From contig CP046864.1 of assembly GCA_039640495.1 (NCBI GenBank), positions 3,211,001 through 3,275,000 on the forward strand: 64,000 nucleotides of DNA. The letters run 5' to 3'. The DNA comes from Rhodobacteraceae bacterium IMCC1335. Lineage in GTDB: Bacteria > Pseudomonadota > Alphaproteobacteria > Rhodobacterales > Rhodobacteraceae. A program made the position numbers and the translations under genes. Shown here in pieces: positions 9,349-19,836 of this stretch. The notes below the pieces were generated by a model, which saw nothing but the letters and a program-made list of their open reading frames with translations, made no database searches and was not told the DNA's origin. Position 1 is the stretch's first letter; each line of letters starts with the position of its first letter.

Positions 9349-9840
9349 TTAACTAAGCGCTTTCAAAAGCGCATCGGCGCTGGATGTGGTGATTTCAGAG
9401 CGGGTTTCTTCCAGTAGAAAATGCTCAACAACACCGTCATTTACCACCAAGGCATAACGTTGCGAACGATCATAAAATCCCGTCGCCGGCGCGGTGAAAT
9501 TTAAGCCCACAGCTTTGGTAAACGCAGACCCTGCATCCCCCAGCATGGTCAGCCCTGCCTCATAGGCACCAGAGGCGCGCCCCCAAGCGCGCAGCACGAA
9601 GCTGTCATTAACGGTAAGGATCGCAATCTCGTCAAGACCGGCATCCATCAGCTGCTCTTTTTGACTGATGATATTTGGCAGATGCGCGCGCGAACAGGTG
9701 CCGGTAAACGCGCCCGGCATGCCAAATATGGCCACGCGGCGGCCGGCAAATACATCGTTCAGATCAACGGTTTCAATCTCTGAATTTGTTACCCGCAATA
9801 TCGGCGCATTTGGCAATCTATTGCCCACGACTATGGTCAT
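9349..9840 (-). CDS. Peroxiredoxin, Prx5/redoxin type
   Basis: 163-residue thiol peroxidase that reduces hydrogen peroxide and organic peroxides. The peroxidatic cysteine is C49 in PGAFTGTCSRAHLP; it is the only cysteine, so this is a 1-Cys enzyme needing an external thiol. The family resolves oxidised cysteine through glutaredoxin or glutathione; no such gene is fused or adjacent. Confidence 0.92.
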   Translation of the reverse strand: MTIVVGNRLPNAPILRVTNSEIETVDLNDVFAGRRVAIFGMPGAFTGTCSRAHLPNIISQKEQLMDAGLDEIAILTVNDSFVLRAWGRASGAYEAGLTMLGDAGSAFTKAVGLNFTAPATGFYDRSQRYALVVNDGVVEHFLLEETRSEITTSSADALLKALS

Positions 9841-9920
9841 TTCCTATTCCCTTATTTGTATTCGCATAGAGGATGTTATAATGCGTTTATTCGACAGGGC
9901 CAGATCAGGTGAGGACGCAT

Positions 9921-11135
9921 ATGTCAAGAATAGTTGTGATAGGCGCAGGGCAAGCTGGCGCGGCACTGGTTGCAAAATTGCGCAATCTCGATGATCAATG
10001 CAGCATAGATTTGGTCGGCAAAGAAGACGTCCTGCCCTATCAACGACCACCCTTATCAAAAAAATATCTTTTGGGTGAGATGCCTTTGGAGCGCCTTTAT
10101 TTGCGCCCAGAAAGTTTTTACGCCGATAACCACATCACTCTTCACCTTGGCGACACCGTCACGGGTATCAATCGTCGCGAAAAATCCATCGTTACAACCC
10201 GTCAAAGCCTGACATATGATCACCTGGTTTTGGCAACCGGATCATGGCCGCGCAAATTGCCCGCCGCGATCGGGGGCGAGCTGGCGGGGGTTTACACGAT
10301 GCGCGATCTCCAAGATGCGGATGCGATGGCTCCTGAAATGGTGGCAGGGCGAAAGGTTTTGATCGTTGGCGGGGGCTATATCGGTTTAGAAGCCGCAGCA
10401 GTTGCCGCGACTAAGGGGTTGAGGGTCACGCTGGTTGAAATGTCGGACCGTATTTTAAACCGCGTCGCCGCACCGCAAACATCCGATTACTTCCGGCAGT
10501 TGCACCAATCCCATGGGGTGACCTTGAAAGAAAATACGGGTCTGAAACAGCTGATCGGTAAGGATGGCAAAGTGACCAGCGCACAATTAAGCGATGGCAG
10601 CGTTGAGCGCGTCGATTTCGTGATTGTCGGGGTGGGGATTATACCGGCGCAAGACTTGGCGGAGGCGGCTGGGCTAGAGATTGAAAATGGCATCGCTGTG
10701 GATATGTATGGGCGCAGTTCCGACCCGTCGATATGGGCGATCGGCGATTGCGCGTCATTTGACCATCAGGGCCAGAAAATGCGGCTGGAAAGCGTACAAA
10801 ATGCGATTGATCAAGCCGAAGTAACTGCGCAAAATATTTTGGGCGCTAAAAACCCGTATCAACCAGAACCTTGGTTTTGGTCTGATCAATATAACGTAAA
10901 GCTTCAAATCGCCGGGCTAAACACGGGCTATAGCGATGTGGTCGAACGGGCGGAGCAGACTGCGGATAGTTGCTCTTTTTGGTATTACAAAGGCGATACG
11001 CTTCTGGCGGTCGATGCGATGAACGCGCCCAAAGCCTATATGGTGGGCAAACGCTCGCTTGGGCTAGGTATATCGCCCCCCAAAGCGGCCATAAGCGATC
11101 CCCAGACCGATCTTAAATCCCTGCTGAAATCTTGA
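9921..11135 (+). CDS. FAD-dependent ferredoxin (rhodocoxin-type) reductase
   Basis: 404 residues. Flavoprotein that passes electrons from NAD(P)H to a small [2Fe-2S] ferredoxin, typically for P450s or ring hydroxylases. The FAD motif VVIGAGQAGAAL is at the N-terminus, the NAD(P)H motif VLIVGGGYIGLEAA near residue 145, and AIGDCASF near residue 270; the C-terminal reductase domain follows. I choose the ATG at 9921 because AGGTGAGGA lies upstream. No ferredoxin or P450 lies next to it. Confidence 0.91.
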   Translation: MSRIVVIGAGQAGAALVAKLRNLDDQCSIDLVGKEDVLPYQRPPLSKKYLLGEMPLERLYLRPESFYADNHITLHLGDTVTGINRREKSIVTTRQSLTYDHLVLATGSWPRKLPAAIGGELAGVYTMRDLQDADAMAPEMVAGRKVLIVGGGYIGLEAAAVAATKGLRVTLVEMSDRILNRVAAPQTSDYFRQLHQSHGVTLKENTGLKQLIGKDGKVTSAQLSDGSVERVDFVIVGVGIIPAQDLAEAAGLEIENGIAVDMYGRSSDPSIWAIGDCASFDHQGQKMRLESVQNAIDQAEVTAQNILGAKNPYQPEPWFWSDQYNVKLQIAGLNTGYSDVVERAEQTADSCSFWYYKGDTLLAVDAMNAPKAYMVGKRSLGLGISPPKAAISDPQTDLKSLLKS

Positions 11136-11692
11136 GAATAATCGCAGGCACACATCGCGGAAGAGCTTTGGCTTCGGTTGGCAAAGGCGATCCCTCGGCA
11201 CATTTGCGCCCAACCACCGACCGCGTGCGCGAGAATTTATTCAACGTGCTTGCCTCGGGGCGGTTTGGAAATCCCTTGGAGAACGCGCAGGTTCTTGACC
11301 TTTTCGCCGGAACCGGTGCTTTGGGGTTTGAGGCCCTTTCGCGCGGCGCAGAGCGTCTTTGGCTGATCGATAACGCGCGCAAATCTGCAGAACTGATCCG
11401 CAAAAATAAAGCTCTGTTTGATCCAAACGTCGATATCACCTTTCGGCCATGGAACCTGCTGCAATTGCCGCCCTGCCCCGGCGCGCCTTTTGATCTGGTC
11501 TTTCTTGACCCCCCCTATGGCAAAGATTTGGGCCAAAACGTGGTGCCAAAGGCCCGCGCAAAGGGGTGGATTGCCGATGACGCCTTGATTATATGGGAAG
11601 AGCAGCGTGAGATACCGGCCCCAGAGGGGTTTTGCAGCCTCGAGTGCCTGCGCTATGGCGACACAAGCGTTACCTTGATGCGCCCACAATAA
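11132..11692 (+). CDS. rsmD: 16S rRNA (guanine966-N2)-methyltransferase RsmD
   Basis: Methylates G966 of 16S rRNA. 186 residues with SAM motif I DLFAGTGALGFEALSRGA and the catalytic FLDPPYG. It starts with TTG overlapping the preceding stop (TTGA), which implies translational coupling. The N-terminus MRIIAGTHRGR matches the family exactly, supporting the TTG start. Confidence 0.93.
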   Translation: MRIIAGTHRGRALASVGKGDPSAHLRPTTDRVRENLFNVLASGRFGNPLENAQVLDLFAGTGALGFEALSRGAERLWLIDNARKSAELIRKNKALFDPNVDITFRPWNLLQLPPCPGAPFDLVFLDPPYGKDLGQNVVPKARAKGWIADDALIIWEEQREIPAPEGFCSLECLRYGDTSVTLMRPQ

Positions 11693-12065
11693 CACTTGTT
11701 CTGTATTGCTGCGCCTTTTAACACAGTAAAGTTCTCTTTCTATCTCTTTCGCAGGGCAGGTGACTTCCCTTGTGCCATCAAAAAGAAATACACAAGCATT
11801 GCATTCGCATGTTGCAAAAAGCTCAAACGGTCACACCCCGATGGGTCAAACCCGGCAAGAATTTTCTCGATATCGGTAAGACATTTAGCAAAAGCTGCTT
11901 GATCCAATAATTGATATAAAGCTGCGTGTTTGCATATTCGCTTAAAGTCTCAGCACGCGGCGGCGAATTGGCGGCATAACCCCAAAAAACGCGCTTTCAA
12001 CCAATCTGTTTGGACAGAGCTGACATTGAATATCGCGCGGCCCTCTCAAGAAAGGAAAAACATTT
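11693..12065. other. Intergenic, nothing recognised
   Basis: About 370 bp between convergent rsmD and the HTH regulator. Short open frames here have no family resemblance. I see no strong hairpin with a T-run and no tRNA-like fold. Confidence 0.6.
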
Positions 12066-12872
12066 TCATAGCGGCGTTTCGATAACATCCTTGATCATAA
12101 TCGGAAGGTCTTCCATGGACAGTTTGCGGCTGGTACGCCGTGCGGCGTTCAAAATACAATTAGAGGTTTGCGGCAAAAGCTCTAACACGCAGCGCGAGAA
12201 CCGGCGCCGCTGGAAATATTCTTTACGGGCAAGAACCATAAACCCGCTGAGCAAATTTTCGCTAAAATAAACATTTCCAAAATACGTTAAACTGATAAAT
12301 CGAGAGGGATGCGGATTGATCGCAAAAAGCGCATAACCATCAGGGCATCGCATCACGACGCCTCTCGAAGAAGGGGTAGATCGACCTGAAATTTCTGCTC
12401 GATTGCGTTGCGATTTCAAAAGCTCAAGGCTTTTAAACACCCGCACACCTTCTACGGTTTTAATCGAAATTAAATTACAGCTCGCAGTTTCCAATTCGGT
12501 AAACGATCTACGCCAAAAGCAATGGATACCATCTGGAAGCTCACTTTGTGAAACAGTAAGGGCTATACCGCGTTCAAAATAATCAACGGCTTGATGTAAA
12601 TAGCTGGGTTGCGCTTGCAGCGCGCTTTGCGATTGGCCGCGCCTAACCCGTTCCAAATCATCAGGGGTCAAGGGCTCAAGATAGATCCGCGAATCGACCA
12701 GAAAGTAATCACATATTTGTTGCAAAACATTTGGCTTGGGAAAGGAATGGCCGCTCATATAGCGATTAAATTGTACACGATTGATATCCAAATCGCGGCA
12801 AACCGAGGCAATTGACGGGCGCGTTTTGCAGAGCAATCGTAAATTTTCACCAAAAACGCGCAGCACACTCAC
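12066..12872 (-). CDS. HTH (XRE-like) transcriptional regulator
   Basis: About 268 residues, with an N-terminal helix-turn-helix (SIASVCRDLDINRVQFNRYMSG) followed by a long unknown domain that could sense a ligand. I prefer the GTG at 12872, preceded by AAAGGAAGA, giving a start of the form (M)SVLRVFGENL. The frame is open back to a GTG at 12953, which has no ribosome site and would butt against a palindrome. Regulatory target unknown. It is monocistronic and flanked by long non-coding stretches. Confidence 0.7.
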   Translation of the reverse strand: MSVLRVFGENLRLLCKTRPSIASVCRDLDINRVQFNRYMSGHSFPKPNVLQQICDYFLVDSRIYLEPLTPDDLERVRRGQSQSALQAQPSYLHQAVDYFERGIALTVSQSELPDGIHCFWRRSFTELETASCNLISIKTVEGVRVFKSLELLKSQRNRAEISGRSTPSSRGVVMRCPDGYALFAINPHPSRFISLTYFGNVYFSENLLSGFMVLARKEYFQRRRFSRCVLELLPQTSNCILNAARRTSRKLSMEDLPIMIKDVIETPL

Positions 12873-12953
12873 GAGTTCTTCCTTTGCTTTAAAAAATTTT
12901 CCCCACCTCCCAACATCCTCGATTAGGCTGCCACTGATTACGCAGGGTTCCAC

Positions 12954-12973
12954 GATCTAAATATTATTAGATC
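12954..12973. promoter_or_regulatory. Palindrome, possible operator of the HTH gene
   Basis: GATCTAA, six bases, TTAGATC: a perfect 7-bp inverted repeat in the leader of the HTH gene. Placement suggests autoregulation, but binding is only inferred. Confidence 0.4.
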
Positions 12974-13258
12974 ACACATCTTTAGGTTGATCTATATCAG
13001 ATTTGTGAAGGACCTTGGAGCACTCGTTTGCCTTAATCAGATGGTTTAAAAATCAAACAGACTTTACAAATACTTCGATCAATAGAATCATATCCTAGCC
13101 GATACTTATAGACGCGAAGACGCGAATTAAGGCCTCACCATAAACGAGATTTTCAATTTAAAGTTGTTGCAACTTAATAAAGTTGCAGCGTTCAAACCAA
13201 TCTTCCAAGGGGATTTGCTTTGAGTAAAGATAAAATCGCAAGAACAAAACGTTCTTTT
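12974..13258. other. AT-rich intergenic region
   Basis: Upstream of the divergently placed HTH gene and downstream of map. No gene or clear terminator recognised. It probably carries the HTH promoter. Confidence 0.5.
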
Positions 13259-14080
13259 TTAACCCCAACCCCCATAGGTCGGATGAAACCGATCCGCTGG
13301 CGACAAGGTGAAAATTTCAACGCCGTTTGCAGTTACACCCACGGAATGCTCAAATTGCGCCGAAAGCGATTTATCCCGCGTGACAGCAGTCCAATCATCC
13401 GCCAAAACTTTTGTCTCCGCCCGTCCTAAATTCACCATCGGCTCAATTGTAAAAAACATACCCTCTTCCAAAATAGATCCAGTATTTGGTCTGCCATAAT
13501 GCAACACGTTAGGGGGGGCATGAAAAACTTGGCCTAGGCCATGGCCGCAAAAATCTCGCACAACTGACATACGCTGCGCCTCAACATAAGATTGTATCGC
13601 ATATCCTATATCGCCAAAAGTATTGCCCGGTTTTACCGCCTCAATACCCTTCATCAAAGAATCATGCGTCACTTGAATTAAACGCTCGGCTTTGCGCGAT
13701 AAGTCACCCGCCACATACATCCGCGAGGTATCGCCGTACCATCCATCAACGATCACCGTCACATCTACGTTTAGGATATCGCCCTCTTTAAGCTTTTTAT
13801 CGCTCGGAATACCGTGGCAAACCACATGGTTTACGCTGATACAACTGCCATGCTGATAGCCCTTATAGCCGATTGTCGCCGAGACAGCGCCAGCGGCGCG
13901 CACTTGATCTTCGATAAAGGCATTGATGATTGCGGTCGTTTGCCCGGGAAAAACAAGCGGTGCGATTTCGTCAAGAATGCGGGCTGCAACTGCGCCAGCC
14001 CGATGCATTCCTTCGAAGGCCGCTTGGTCAAATAGCGTAATACCCGCGCGGGTTTTACGATAATTGTCAGATTCCAACAA
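13259..14080 (-). CDS. map: Methionine aminopeptidase, type I
   Basis: Removes the initiator methionine from nascent proteins. 273 residues. Metal ligands are visible in order: D in LNVDVTVIVDG, D in YGDTSRMYV, H in CGHGLGQVFHAPPN, E in FTIEPMV and E in AQFEHSVGV. It stands alone; an Escherichia-like rpsB neighbourhood is absent. Confidence 0.95.
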   Translation of the reverse strand: MLESDNYRKTRAGITLFDQAAFEGMHRAGAVAARILDEIAPLVFPGQTTAIINAFIEDQVRAAGAVSATIGYKGYQHGSCISVNHVVCHGIPSDKKLKEGDILNVDVTVIVDGWYGDTSRMYVAGDLSRKAERLIQVTHDSLMKGIEAVKPGNTFGDIGYAIQSYVEAQRMSVVRDFCGHGLGQVFHAPPNVLHYGRPNTGSILEEGMFFTIEPMVNLGRAETKVLADDWTAVTRDKSLSAQFEHSVGVTANGVEIFTLSPADRFHPTYGGWG

Positions 14081-14280
14081 AGCTCTCTCCTTTAAAGCGC
14101 CGCGTCAATTTTTATAGCCCTAGCGATGATTATCCATATTCACCAGACCCAGCCGATAGAAGTTATACTGTTTCTTCACAATTAAAGAGCAAAAACCGAA
14201 TATATTTAAAGTTACAAGAAAAAAATAACTTTTATTGGCGCACCGCGATACCACGCGCACAATTGCGAACACATCACGCT

Positions 14281-16182
14281 TTAAGAAAGCAAGATCTTGA
14301 CGATTTGCTCTGCGGCATCATCGATTGACATTGCGGTTGTGTCGATGTGGATTTTTGGAGTTTCGGGGGCCTCATATGGGCTGTCGATCCCTGTGAAGTT
14401 CTTAAGCTGACCAGAGCGCGCCTTGGCATAAAGGCCTTTGACATCCCGTTCTTCTGCGACAGACAGGGGTGTGTCGATGAATATTTCGACGAATTCACCC
14501 GGTGCCATCATATCCCGCACCATTTGCCGTTCGGACCTGAAGGGCGATATAAACGCCGTGATGACGATCAAACCCGCATCCGCCATCAGTTTTGCAACCT
14601 CACCCACACGGCGGATATTTTCAATCCGATCCGCATCGGTAAAGCCCAGATCCTTGTTCAAGCCATGGCGCACATTATCCCCATCCAGCAGGAAGGTGTG
14701 ACGGTTCATGCGCGCAAGCTTTTTTTCAACCGCATTCGCAATCGTGGATTTCCCTGATCCCGACAGGCCCGTCATCCATAGAACCGCAGGTTTTTGGTTT
14801 TTCAGGTCCGCGTGGTGATCCCGCGTGATGTCCGTTGCCTGCCAATGAATGTTTTGTGCGCGGCGCAGGGCAAAATTGATCAGGCCAGCACCCACAGTGG
14901 CGTTTGTCATTTTATCAATCAGGATAAAACCACCCAGCGTCCGGTTTTCCGCATAGGGCGCAAATGGAATATTACGATCCGTCGTCACATTGGCCACACC
15001 AATTGCGTTCAGCTCAAGCCTTTTGGCCGCCGCATGTTCCATCGTATTGACGTTGATCTGATATTTGGGTTCCGCCACCGTTGCAGAGACGGTTTGCGGC
15101 CCGATTTTCAGATAATAGGAACGACCTGGAATCAGCGCCTCTTCATCCATCCAAATCAGGGTGGTTTCAAACTGATCGGCCACCTCAAGCGGAGCAGTCG
15201 AGGCTGTGATCACCTGACCGCGGGAACAATCCACCTCATCCTTTAGCGTCAGTGTGATTGACTGACCTGCAATCGCGCTGTCCAAATCACCATCGAATGT
15301 AACGATGCGATCCACATGGCTGGTTTTGCCAGAGGGGAGAATGCGCACCTCATCGCCCGGTTTGATGGTGCCCGCGGCGATCTTGCCGCTAAACCCGCGG
15401 AAGTCCAAATTGGGTCGGTTTACCCACTGAACGGGCATGCGGAATTCTTGGGCAGCCCCTGTGTTTTGATCCAGATCAACACTTTCTAAATGCGCCATCA
15501 GTGTTGGTCCACTGTACCAGTGGGTGGCATCAGAATGGGCCGCGATATTATCCCCTTTGAACCCAGAGATTGGGATTGCGGTAAATGCCGTAATGCCGAT
15601 GCTGTTTGCAAATTCAGTATAATCCGCGACAATTGCATCAAAAATGGCCTGATCATAATCAACCAAGTCCATTTTATTGACGGCCAAAACGATGTTTTTA
15701 ATACCAAGCAGATGGCACAAATAACTATGGCGACGCGTTTGTGTTAAAACACCTTTACGCGCATCAATCAGGATCACGGCCAATTCCGCCGTGGAGGCAC
15801 CTGTTACCATGTTGCGCGTGTATTGTTCATGCCCCGGTGTGTCCGCCACGATGAACTTACGCTTTTCCGTGGCAAAAAAACGGTAGGCCACGTCAATTGT
15901 GATGCCCTGTTCTCGCTCTGCGGCCAATCCATCGACCAGCAGCGCAAAATCAATTTCTTGGCCCTGTGTACCGAGTTTTTTGCTATCCGCTTCAAGCTCA
16001 GCAAGTTGATCTTCAAAAATCATTTTGCTGTCATAAAGCAGGCGGCCAATCAGCGTTGATTTCCCGTCATCCACGGACCCACACGTGATAAAGCGCAACA
16101 GCGATTTGTTTTGATGGCTTTCTAGGTAGGCATCAATATCCTGCGCAATCAGCGCGTCAGTTTTATAAACTTGATCTGTCAT
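14281..16182 (-). CDS. cysNC: Bifunctional sulfate adenylyltransferase subunit 1/APS kinase
   Basis: Fusion of the CysN GTPase of ATP sulfurylase with CysC, which phosphorylates APS to PAPS. About 633 residues. The CysN part carries G1 [18 protein letters not shown]3 [11 protein letters not shown] and G4 NKMD; the CysC part (from about residue 455) has [15 protein letters not shown]. The ATG at 16182 is used because AGGGGG precedes it; a GTG at 16191 is too close to that site. It follows cysD by 12 bp. The product PAPS feeds either sulfate reduction or sulfation. Confidence 0.95.
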   Translation of the reverse strand: MTDQVYKTDALIAQDIDAYLESHQNKSLLRFITCGSVDDGKSTLIGRLLYDSKMIFEDQLAELEADSKKLGTQGQEIDFALLVDGLAAEREQGITIDVAYRFFATEKRKFIVADTPGHEQYTRNMVTGASTAELAVILIDARKGVLTQTRRHSYLCHLLGIKNIVLAVNKMDLVDYDQAIFDAIVADYTEFANSIGITAFTAIPISGFKGDNIAAHSDATHWYSGPTLMAHLESVDLDQNTGAAQEFRMPVQWVNRPNLDFRGFSGKIAAGTIKPGDEVRILPSGKTSHVDRIVTFDGDLDSAIAGQSITLTLKDEVDCSRGQVITASTAPLEVADQFETTLIWMDEEALIPGRSYYLKIGPQTVSATVAEPKYQINVNTMEHAAAKRLELNAIGVANVTTDRNIPFAPYAENRTLGGFILIDKMTNATVGAGLINFALRRAQNIHWQATDITRDHHADLKNQKPAVLWMTGLSGSGKSTIANAVEKKLARMNRHTFLLDGDNVRHGLNKDLGFTDADRIENIRRVGEVAKLMADAGLIVITAFISPFRSERQMVRDMMAPGEFVEIFIDTPLSVAEERDVKGLYAKARSGQLKNFTGIDSPYEAPETPKIHIDTTAMSIDDAAEQIVKILLS

Positions 16183-16194
16183 ATCCCGCACCCC

Positions 16195-17091
16195 CTAAAA
16201 ATACCCTTGCTGTTTCTTAACTTCCATTGAGGCACCTTGATCCTTGTCAATCGCGCGGCCTTGTCGTTCGGATGTCGTTGTCAAAAGTATTTCTTGGATG
16301 ACTTCGGTTAGGGTCGCCGCCTCAGATTGCACAGCGCCCGTTAGGGGGTAACAGCCCAAAGTCCTAAATCGGATCGATCGCATCACAGGTTCTTCGCCAG
16401 GTTCCAATGGAAAGCGATCATCATCCACCATCAGGATCAAACCATCCCGCTGCACAGTCGGACGTGGCGCCGCAAAATACAGCGGTACGATTTCAATGCC
16501 TTCTAGTTGAATATACTGCCAGATGTCCAATTCCGTCCAATTTGACATTGGAAAGACGCGCATGCTTTCGCCCTTGGCTTTGCGCGCATTATAGAGCGAC
16601 CAAAGCTCTGGGCGTTGCGCCTTGGGTTCCCATCTGTGTCGGGCAGTGCGGAAGGAAAACACACGTTCCTTGGCGCGTGATTTTTCCTCATCCCGACGCG
16701 CACCACCAAAGGCCGCATCAAACCCGTGTTTATCCAGCGCCTGTTTCAAACCCTCAGTCTTCCACAAATCCGTATGCAATGCGCCATGTTCAAAGGGGTT
16801 TATCCCCTTTTCTTTGGCCTCAGGGTTTTGATGGACGATCAATTCCATCCCCGCCTCTTTCGCGGCCTTATCGCGCAATTTATACATCTCTTGGAATTTC
16901 CAAGTCGTATCCACATGCATCAGTGGAAACGGAGGAGGAGAGGGATAAAACGCCTTTTTCGCCAGATGAAGCATCACCGCGCTGTCCTTGCCAACTGAAT
17001 ACAGCATAACTGGATTCTCAGCCTCTGACACAACCTCGCGCATGATCTCAATCGCCTCGGATTCAAGGTTTGAGAGATGGGTTGACCGCAT
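16195..17091 (-). CDS. cysD: Sulfate adenylyltransferase subunit 2
   Basis: Small catalytic subunit of ATP sulfurylase, making APS from sulfate and ATP with CysN. 298 residues. The PP-loop is [39 protein letters not shown] and [14 protein letters not shown] are also diagnostic. First gene of a cysD-cysNC operon. No cysH, cysI or cysJ is nearby. Confidence 0.96.
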   Translation of the reverse strand: MRSTHLSNLESEAIEIMREVVSEAENPVMLYSVGKDSAVMLHLAKKAFYPSPPPFPLMHVDTTWKFQEMYKLRDKAAKEAGMELIVHQNPEAKEKGINPFEHGALHTDLWKTEGLKQALDKHGFDAAFGGARRDEEKSRAKERVFSFRTARHRWEPKAQRPELWSLYNARKAKGESMRVFPMSNWTELDIWQYIQLEGIEIVPLYFAAPRPTVQRDGLILMVDDDRFPLEPGEEPVMRSIRFRTLGCYPLTGAVQSEAATLTEVIQEILLTTTSERQGRAIDKDQGASMEVKKQQGYF

Positions 17092-17214
17092 ACGATATCC
17101 ACTCTTTCGAAAAAGTTATCAGGAGATGAACGACTAGCCTATCTCGTAAGCGTCGTAAATCAGTTCCGATGCTGGCATCTAAGCGCGCTTGGTCAGCAAA
17201 AACGAAACAACCGG

Positions 17215-18294
17215 TCAGCTTCGGGCGCGGGTTCCATGGCGCGCAAACCGCTTTGCCAAAACCATACCCACGTTATAGGTGATAACAAATAAAAGTGCCG
17301 CCGCAATAAACCCAAGCGCCGCCATGTGATCGTTGCTTTGGAGCATCACCGCCGCGGCGATCGGCACTGAGGCCAATGGCACAATAATCAATGTAGCCAA
17401 TGGATTGGTCAGGCCTCTCAGCTTTCGAGATAGCAATGTTAATTCCAGCGCACGCATCACCAATTGATGAAAATGAAGCCGATCCGGTTGGTCGATTGGC
17501 TTGCCAGAGCGATAACGGCGAAAGATTGAAAATATCATATCCGCAATAGGCCAGAAGAAGATCAAAAGCATTGAGAAAGGGGCAATCTCTGGATGTCTGT
17601 TGAGCAACAGAATCGCAACCCATGCCAAGATATGCCCCGTGCAATACGCGCCTGCATCTCCCAAAAAGAGCTTTCCAAAGGGATAGTTGAATACCAGCAA
17701 ACCCAATAATGCACCAATAATCAACAGCAATATATACGAGATTTGGTAATCACCCACCGAAACAGCAATAGACATGAGGCCAAGTGCAATCACGATAGAC
17801 ACGCCGATCGCCAATCCATTTAAACCATCGATCAGGTTTAAGGAATGGCTGATACCACCGGAAACCAAAAGCGTCAGAATAATGGCAGGGAAAGTGTAAA
17901 GCGTTAATATTTCCAGAACCGGAACGCCCATGCGGGGTATCCACGCCCCCAAAAGAATTCCAGCCATTAAAGCAGAGACAAAGGACAAAACCAACCGCAT
18001 TTTCGCGCTGACATTAAACCCAACATCCTCGCCCAGACCACCCAAAAACACCGGCAGTGCAGATATGGCAAGAATAGACACCAAGTTGAACGTCGTTGCA
18101 TCTAACGTGAACGCCCCCAAACATCCGCCTAGTATAACCGCCAGACCACCGATTCTTGGGGTCGGCAAACGATGAGAGGATTGAACGGCAGCATTGCCAT
18201 GGCCCTTGGCCGTGAATTGAATATGGAGCGGACGGGTTAAGAAAATAACCAACGCGAGACACATCGCTGACACAAAGGAATACAACAATATCAT
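17215..18294 (-). CDS. WecA/MraY-family undecaprenyl-phosphate sugar-1-phosphate transferase
   Basis: Inner-membrane enzyme that starts a lipid-linked glycan by loading a sugar phosphate onto undecaprenyl phosphate. About 359 residues and ten or more membrane segments. Family motifs are RLPTPRIGGLAV, SLNLIDGLNGLAIG, KLFLGDAGAYCTG and the sugar-loop HFHQLVMRA. The start is uncertain: the ATG at 18294 lacks a good ribosome site and a GTG at 18330 is possible. It sits between cysD-cysNC and cysQ, which hints at a polysaccharide role. Confidence 0.85.
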   Translation of the reverse strand: MILLYSFVSAMCLALVIFLTRPLHIQFTAKGHGNAAVQSSHRLPTPRIGGLAVILGGCLGAFTLDATTFNLVSILAISALPVFLGGLGEDVGFNVSAKMRLVLSFVSALMAGILLGAWIPRMGVPVLEILTLYTFPAIILTLLVSGGISHSLNLIDGLNGLAIGVSIVIALGLMSIAVSVGDYQISYILLLIIGALLGLLVFNYPFGKLFLGDAGAYCTGHILAWVAILLLNRHPEIAPFSMLLIFFWPIADMIFSIFRRYRSGKPIDQPDRLHFHQLVMRALELTLLSRKLRGLTNPLATLIIVPLASVPIAAAVMLQSNDHMAALGFIAAALLFVITYNVGMVLAKRFARHGTRARS

Positions 18295-19014
18295 TTGATT
18301 TTTATCACGCCCACCGCCTACCGGCACCACGTATATACAGCACCGCCGGATTAATCAAGGCTTGCCGGAAAAAATAAGTCTCCCAAAGAGACACGGAGGC
18401 GGAAATGCAGACGGATGTGTTTATTCCAGCAAAAACCTTAAATTTAACGCCTCTGCCCTTCAAGGCAAATGAAACAAAAGATGAATTGCGAATTATCAAA
18501 GACCTAAAACCCCATGCTTATTTGTGTCTAACCTGAAATTGAAACTTGGTTGATCACGGCTCAATTCAAATGATGAAAAACCATGGCAGTTTTCACCAAA
18601 GATAAAGAAGGGGGTACCGTAAATCAAAAAACATTTCTGATGCTTGAATAAAACAAATTTGAGTCGATTTAAGTATCCTTTCGAGATAAATAAACTTATC
18701 TAAGCCAGGATAAACCACCCTCTTTGGCAAAAGCAAAGGGTTTAATTTAAGTTGAAAACTGCGGCAATACGGCACCATTGGGCGCGCTATATCCTAGGCC
18801 TAGTGCTCTCAACCTAAGCATGAACGGCTTTGAGCATTTTGCGCGGCAACGCCCAGATGCTCCTTATCTCAAGGGGCGGTTTCATTCAAACTTTCCTCGC
18901 GGTCAAACCGCTCTTATTTATACCATTTTGAAACTTTAAAAGTTAAAGCGCGCAACGCATAGGTTGTACCTGCTCAAATACCCTAGATTGCTGTCCTGGC
19001 TTTAGTGACATCAC
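18295..19014. other. Long intergenic region, no gene recognised
   Basis: About 700 bp between two minus-strand genes. Open frames on both strands are short and AT-rich with no family match. It may be decayed sequence; I see no terminal inverted repeats. Confidence 0.5.
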
Positions 19015-19836
19015 TTAACTTTGCATCAAATTTAACCCATTTGACGCCGCGACAAAATGCGGGTTGTCCATAACCTCTTTGCCATATTCGAGTTCCTCAA
19101 ACGTATCGATCCTATACACATTGCCGCCTGCCCCTTTAAGAACTGCATGCGCGGCGCCCGTATCCCATTCCATGGTACGACCAAGACGGGGGTACAGATC
19201 TGCTGCGCCACGCGCGATAAGACAAAACTTCAAAGATGACCCTGCGCTTTTGGATTGAACAGGGTTATATTTTCTCAGAAAAGCCTCAGTTTCCTCATTT
19301 GAATGCGAGGCCGATTTTACCGCGATAATCTTCTGCCCATCTACAGCGCGACAGTTGATCTGCGCAATCTGGCCACGCTTATCAATGCGGCTTGCATCGC
19401 TTTCTACATAAGACAAACCGTCAAAATCACGATAAAATAAATCACCACTCACGGGCACATATACCACGCCCAACGCCGCTTTACCCTGCACGATCAGCGC
19501 AATATTAACCGTAAATTCTCCAGTTTTTTTAATAAATTCTTTTGTGCCGTCCAGCGGATCTACCAAGAAGAATATCGCATCTCTCTGTCGATCAACGTCG
19601 GTATAGGTTTCCTCAGAGACAATGGGAATATCTGGTACAAGCTCAGCGAGCGTGGTCGCGATTGCCTTATCTGCCCGCAAATCAGCCAGCGTCAAAGGGC
19701 TTTCATCGCTTTTAATCTGAACACCGAAATCGCTTCGAGCGTAGATATCTAAGATTTCAAGCCCCGCCAAAACCGCGGCTTTGCGCATCGAAGCTACTAA
19801 ATCTGGATATTTTTCTTTTAGGCTATTCGTCAACAT
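19015..19836 (-). CDS. cysQ: 3'(2'),5'-bisphosphate nucleotidase
   Basis: Hydrolyses PAP, the by-product of PAPS use, to AMP. 273 residues of the inositol-monophosphatase fold. Metal sites: SEET, DPLDGTKEFI and WDTGAAHAVL. It complements cysD-cysNC 2 kb away: one makes PAPS, the other clears PAP. Confidence 0.93.
   Translation of the reverse strand: MLTNSLKEKYPDLVASMRKAAVLAGLEILDIYARSDFGVQIKSDESPLTLADLRADKAIATTLAELVPDIPIVSEETYTDVDRQRDAIFFLVDPLDGTKEFIKKTGEFTVNIALIVQGKAALGVVYVPVSGDLFYRDFDGLSYVESDASRIDKRGQIAQINCRAVDGQKIIAVKSASHSNEETEAFLRKYNPVQSKSAGSSLKFCLIARGAADLYPRLGRTMEWDTGAAHAVLKGAGGNVYRIDTFEELEYGKEVMDNPHFVAASNGLNLMQS

Noticed and set aside
9673-9720. PGAFTGTCS in place of PGAFTPTCS in the peroxiredoxin as a novelty
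   Set aside because: The glycine form is a known variant in alphaproteobacterial redoxins and the cysteine is kept.
13220-13429. Plus-strand frame with a TTG start near the map stop
   Set aside because: Overlaps map antisense and has no recognisable family.
16407-17009. Long plus-strand frame of 200 codons opposite cysD
   Set aside because: Antisense shadow of a well-conserved gene; composition is unlike a protein and no ribosome site.
18331-18780. Short minus-strand frames upstream of the WecA-like gene
   Set aside because: AT-rich, no ribosome sites, no family resemblance.
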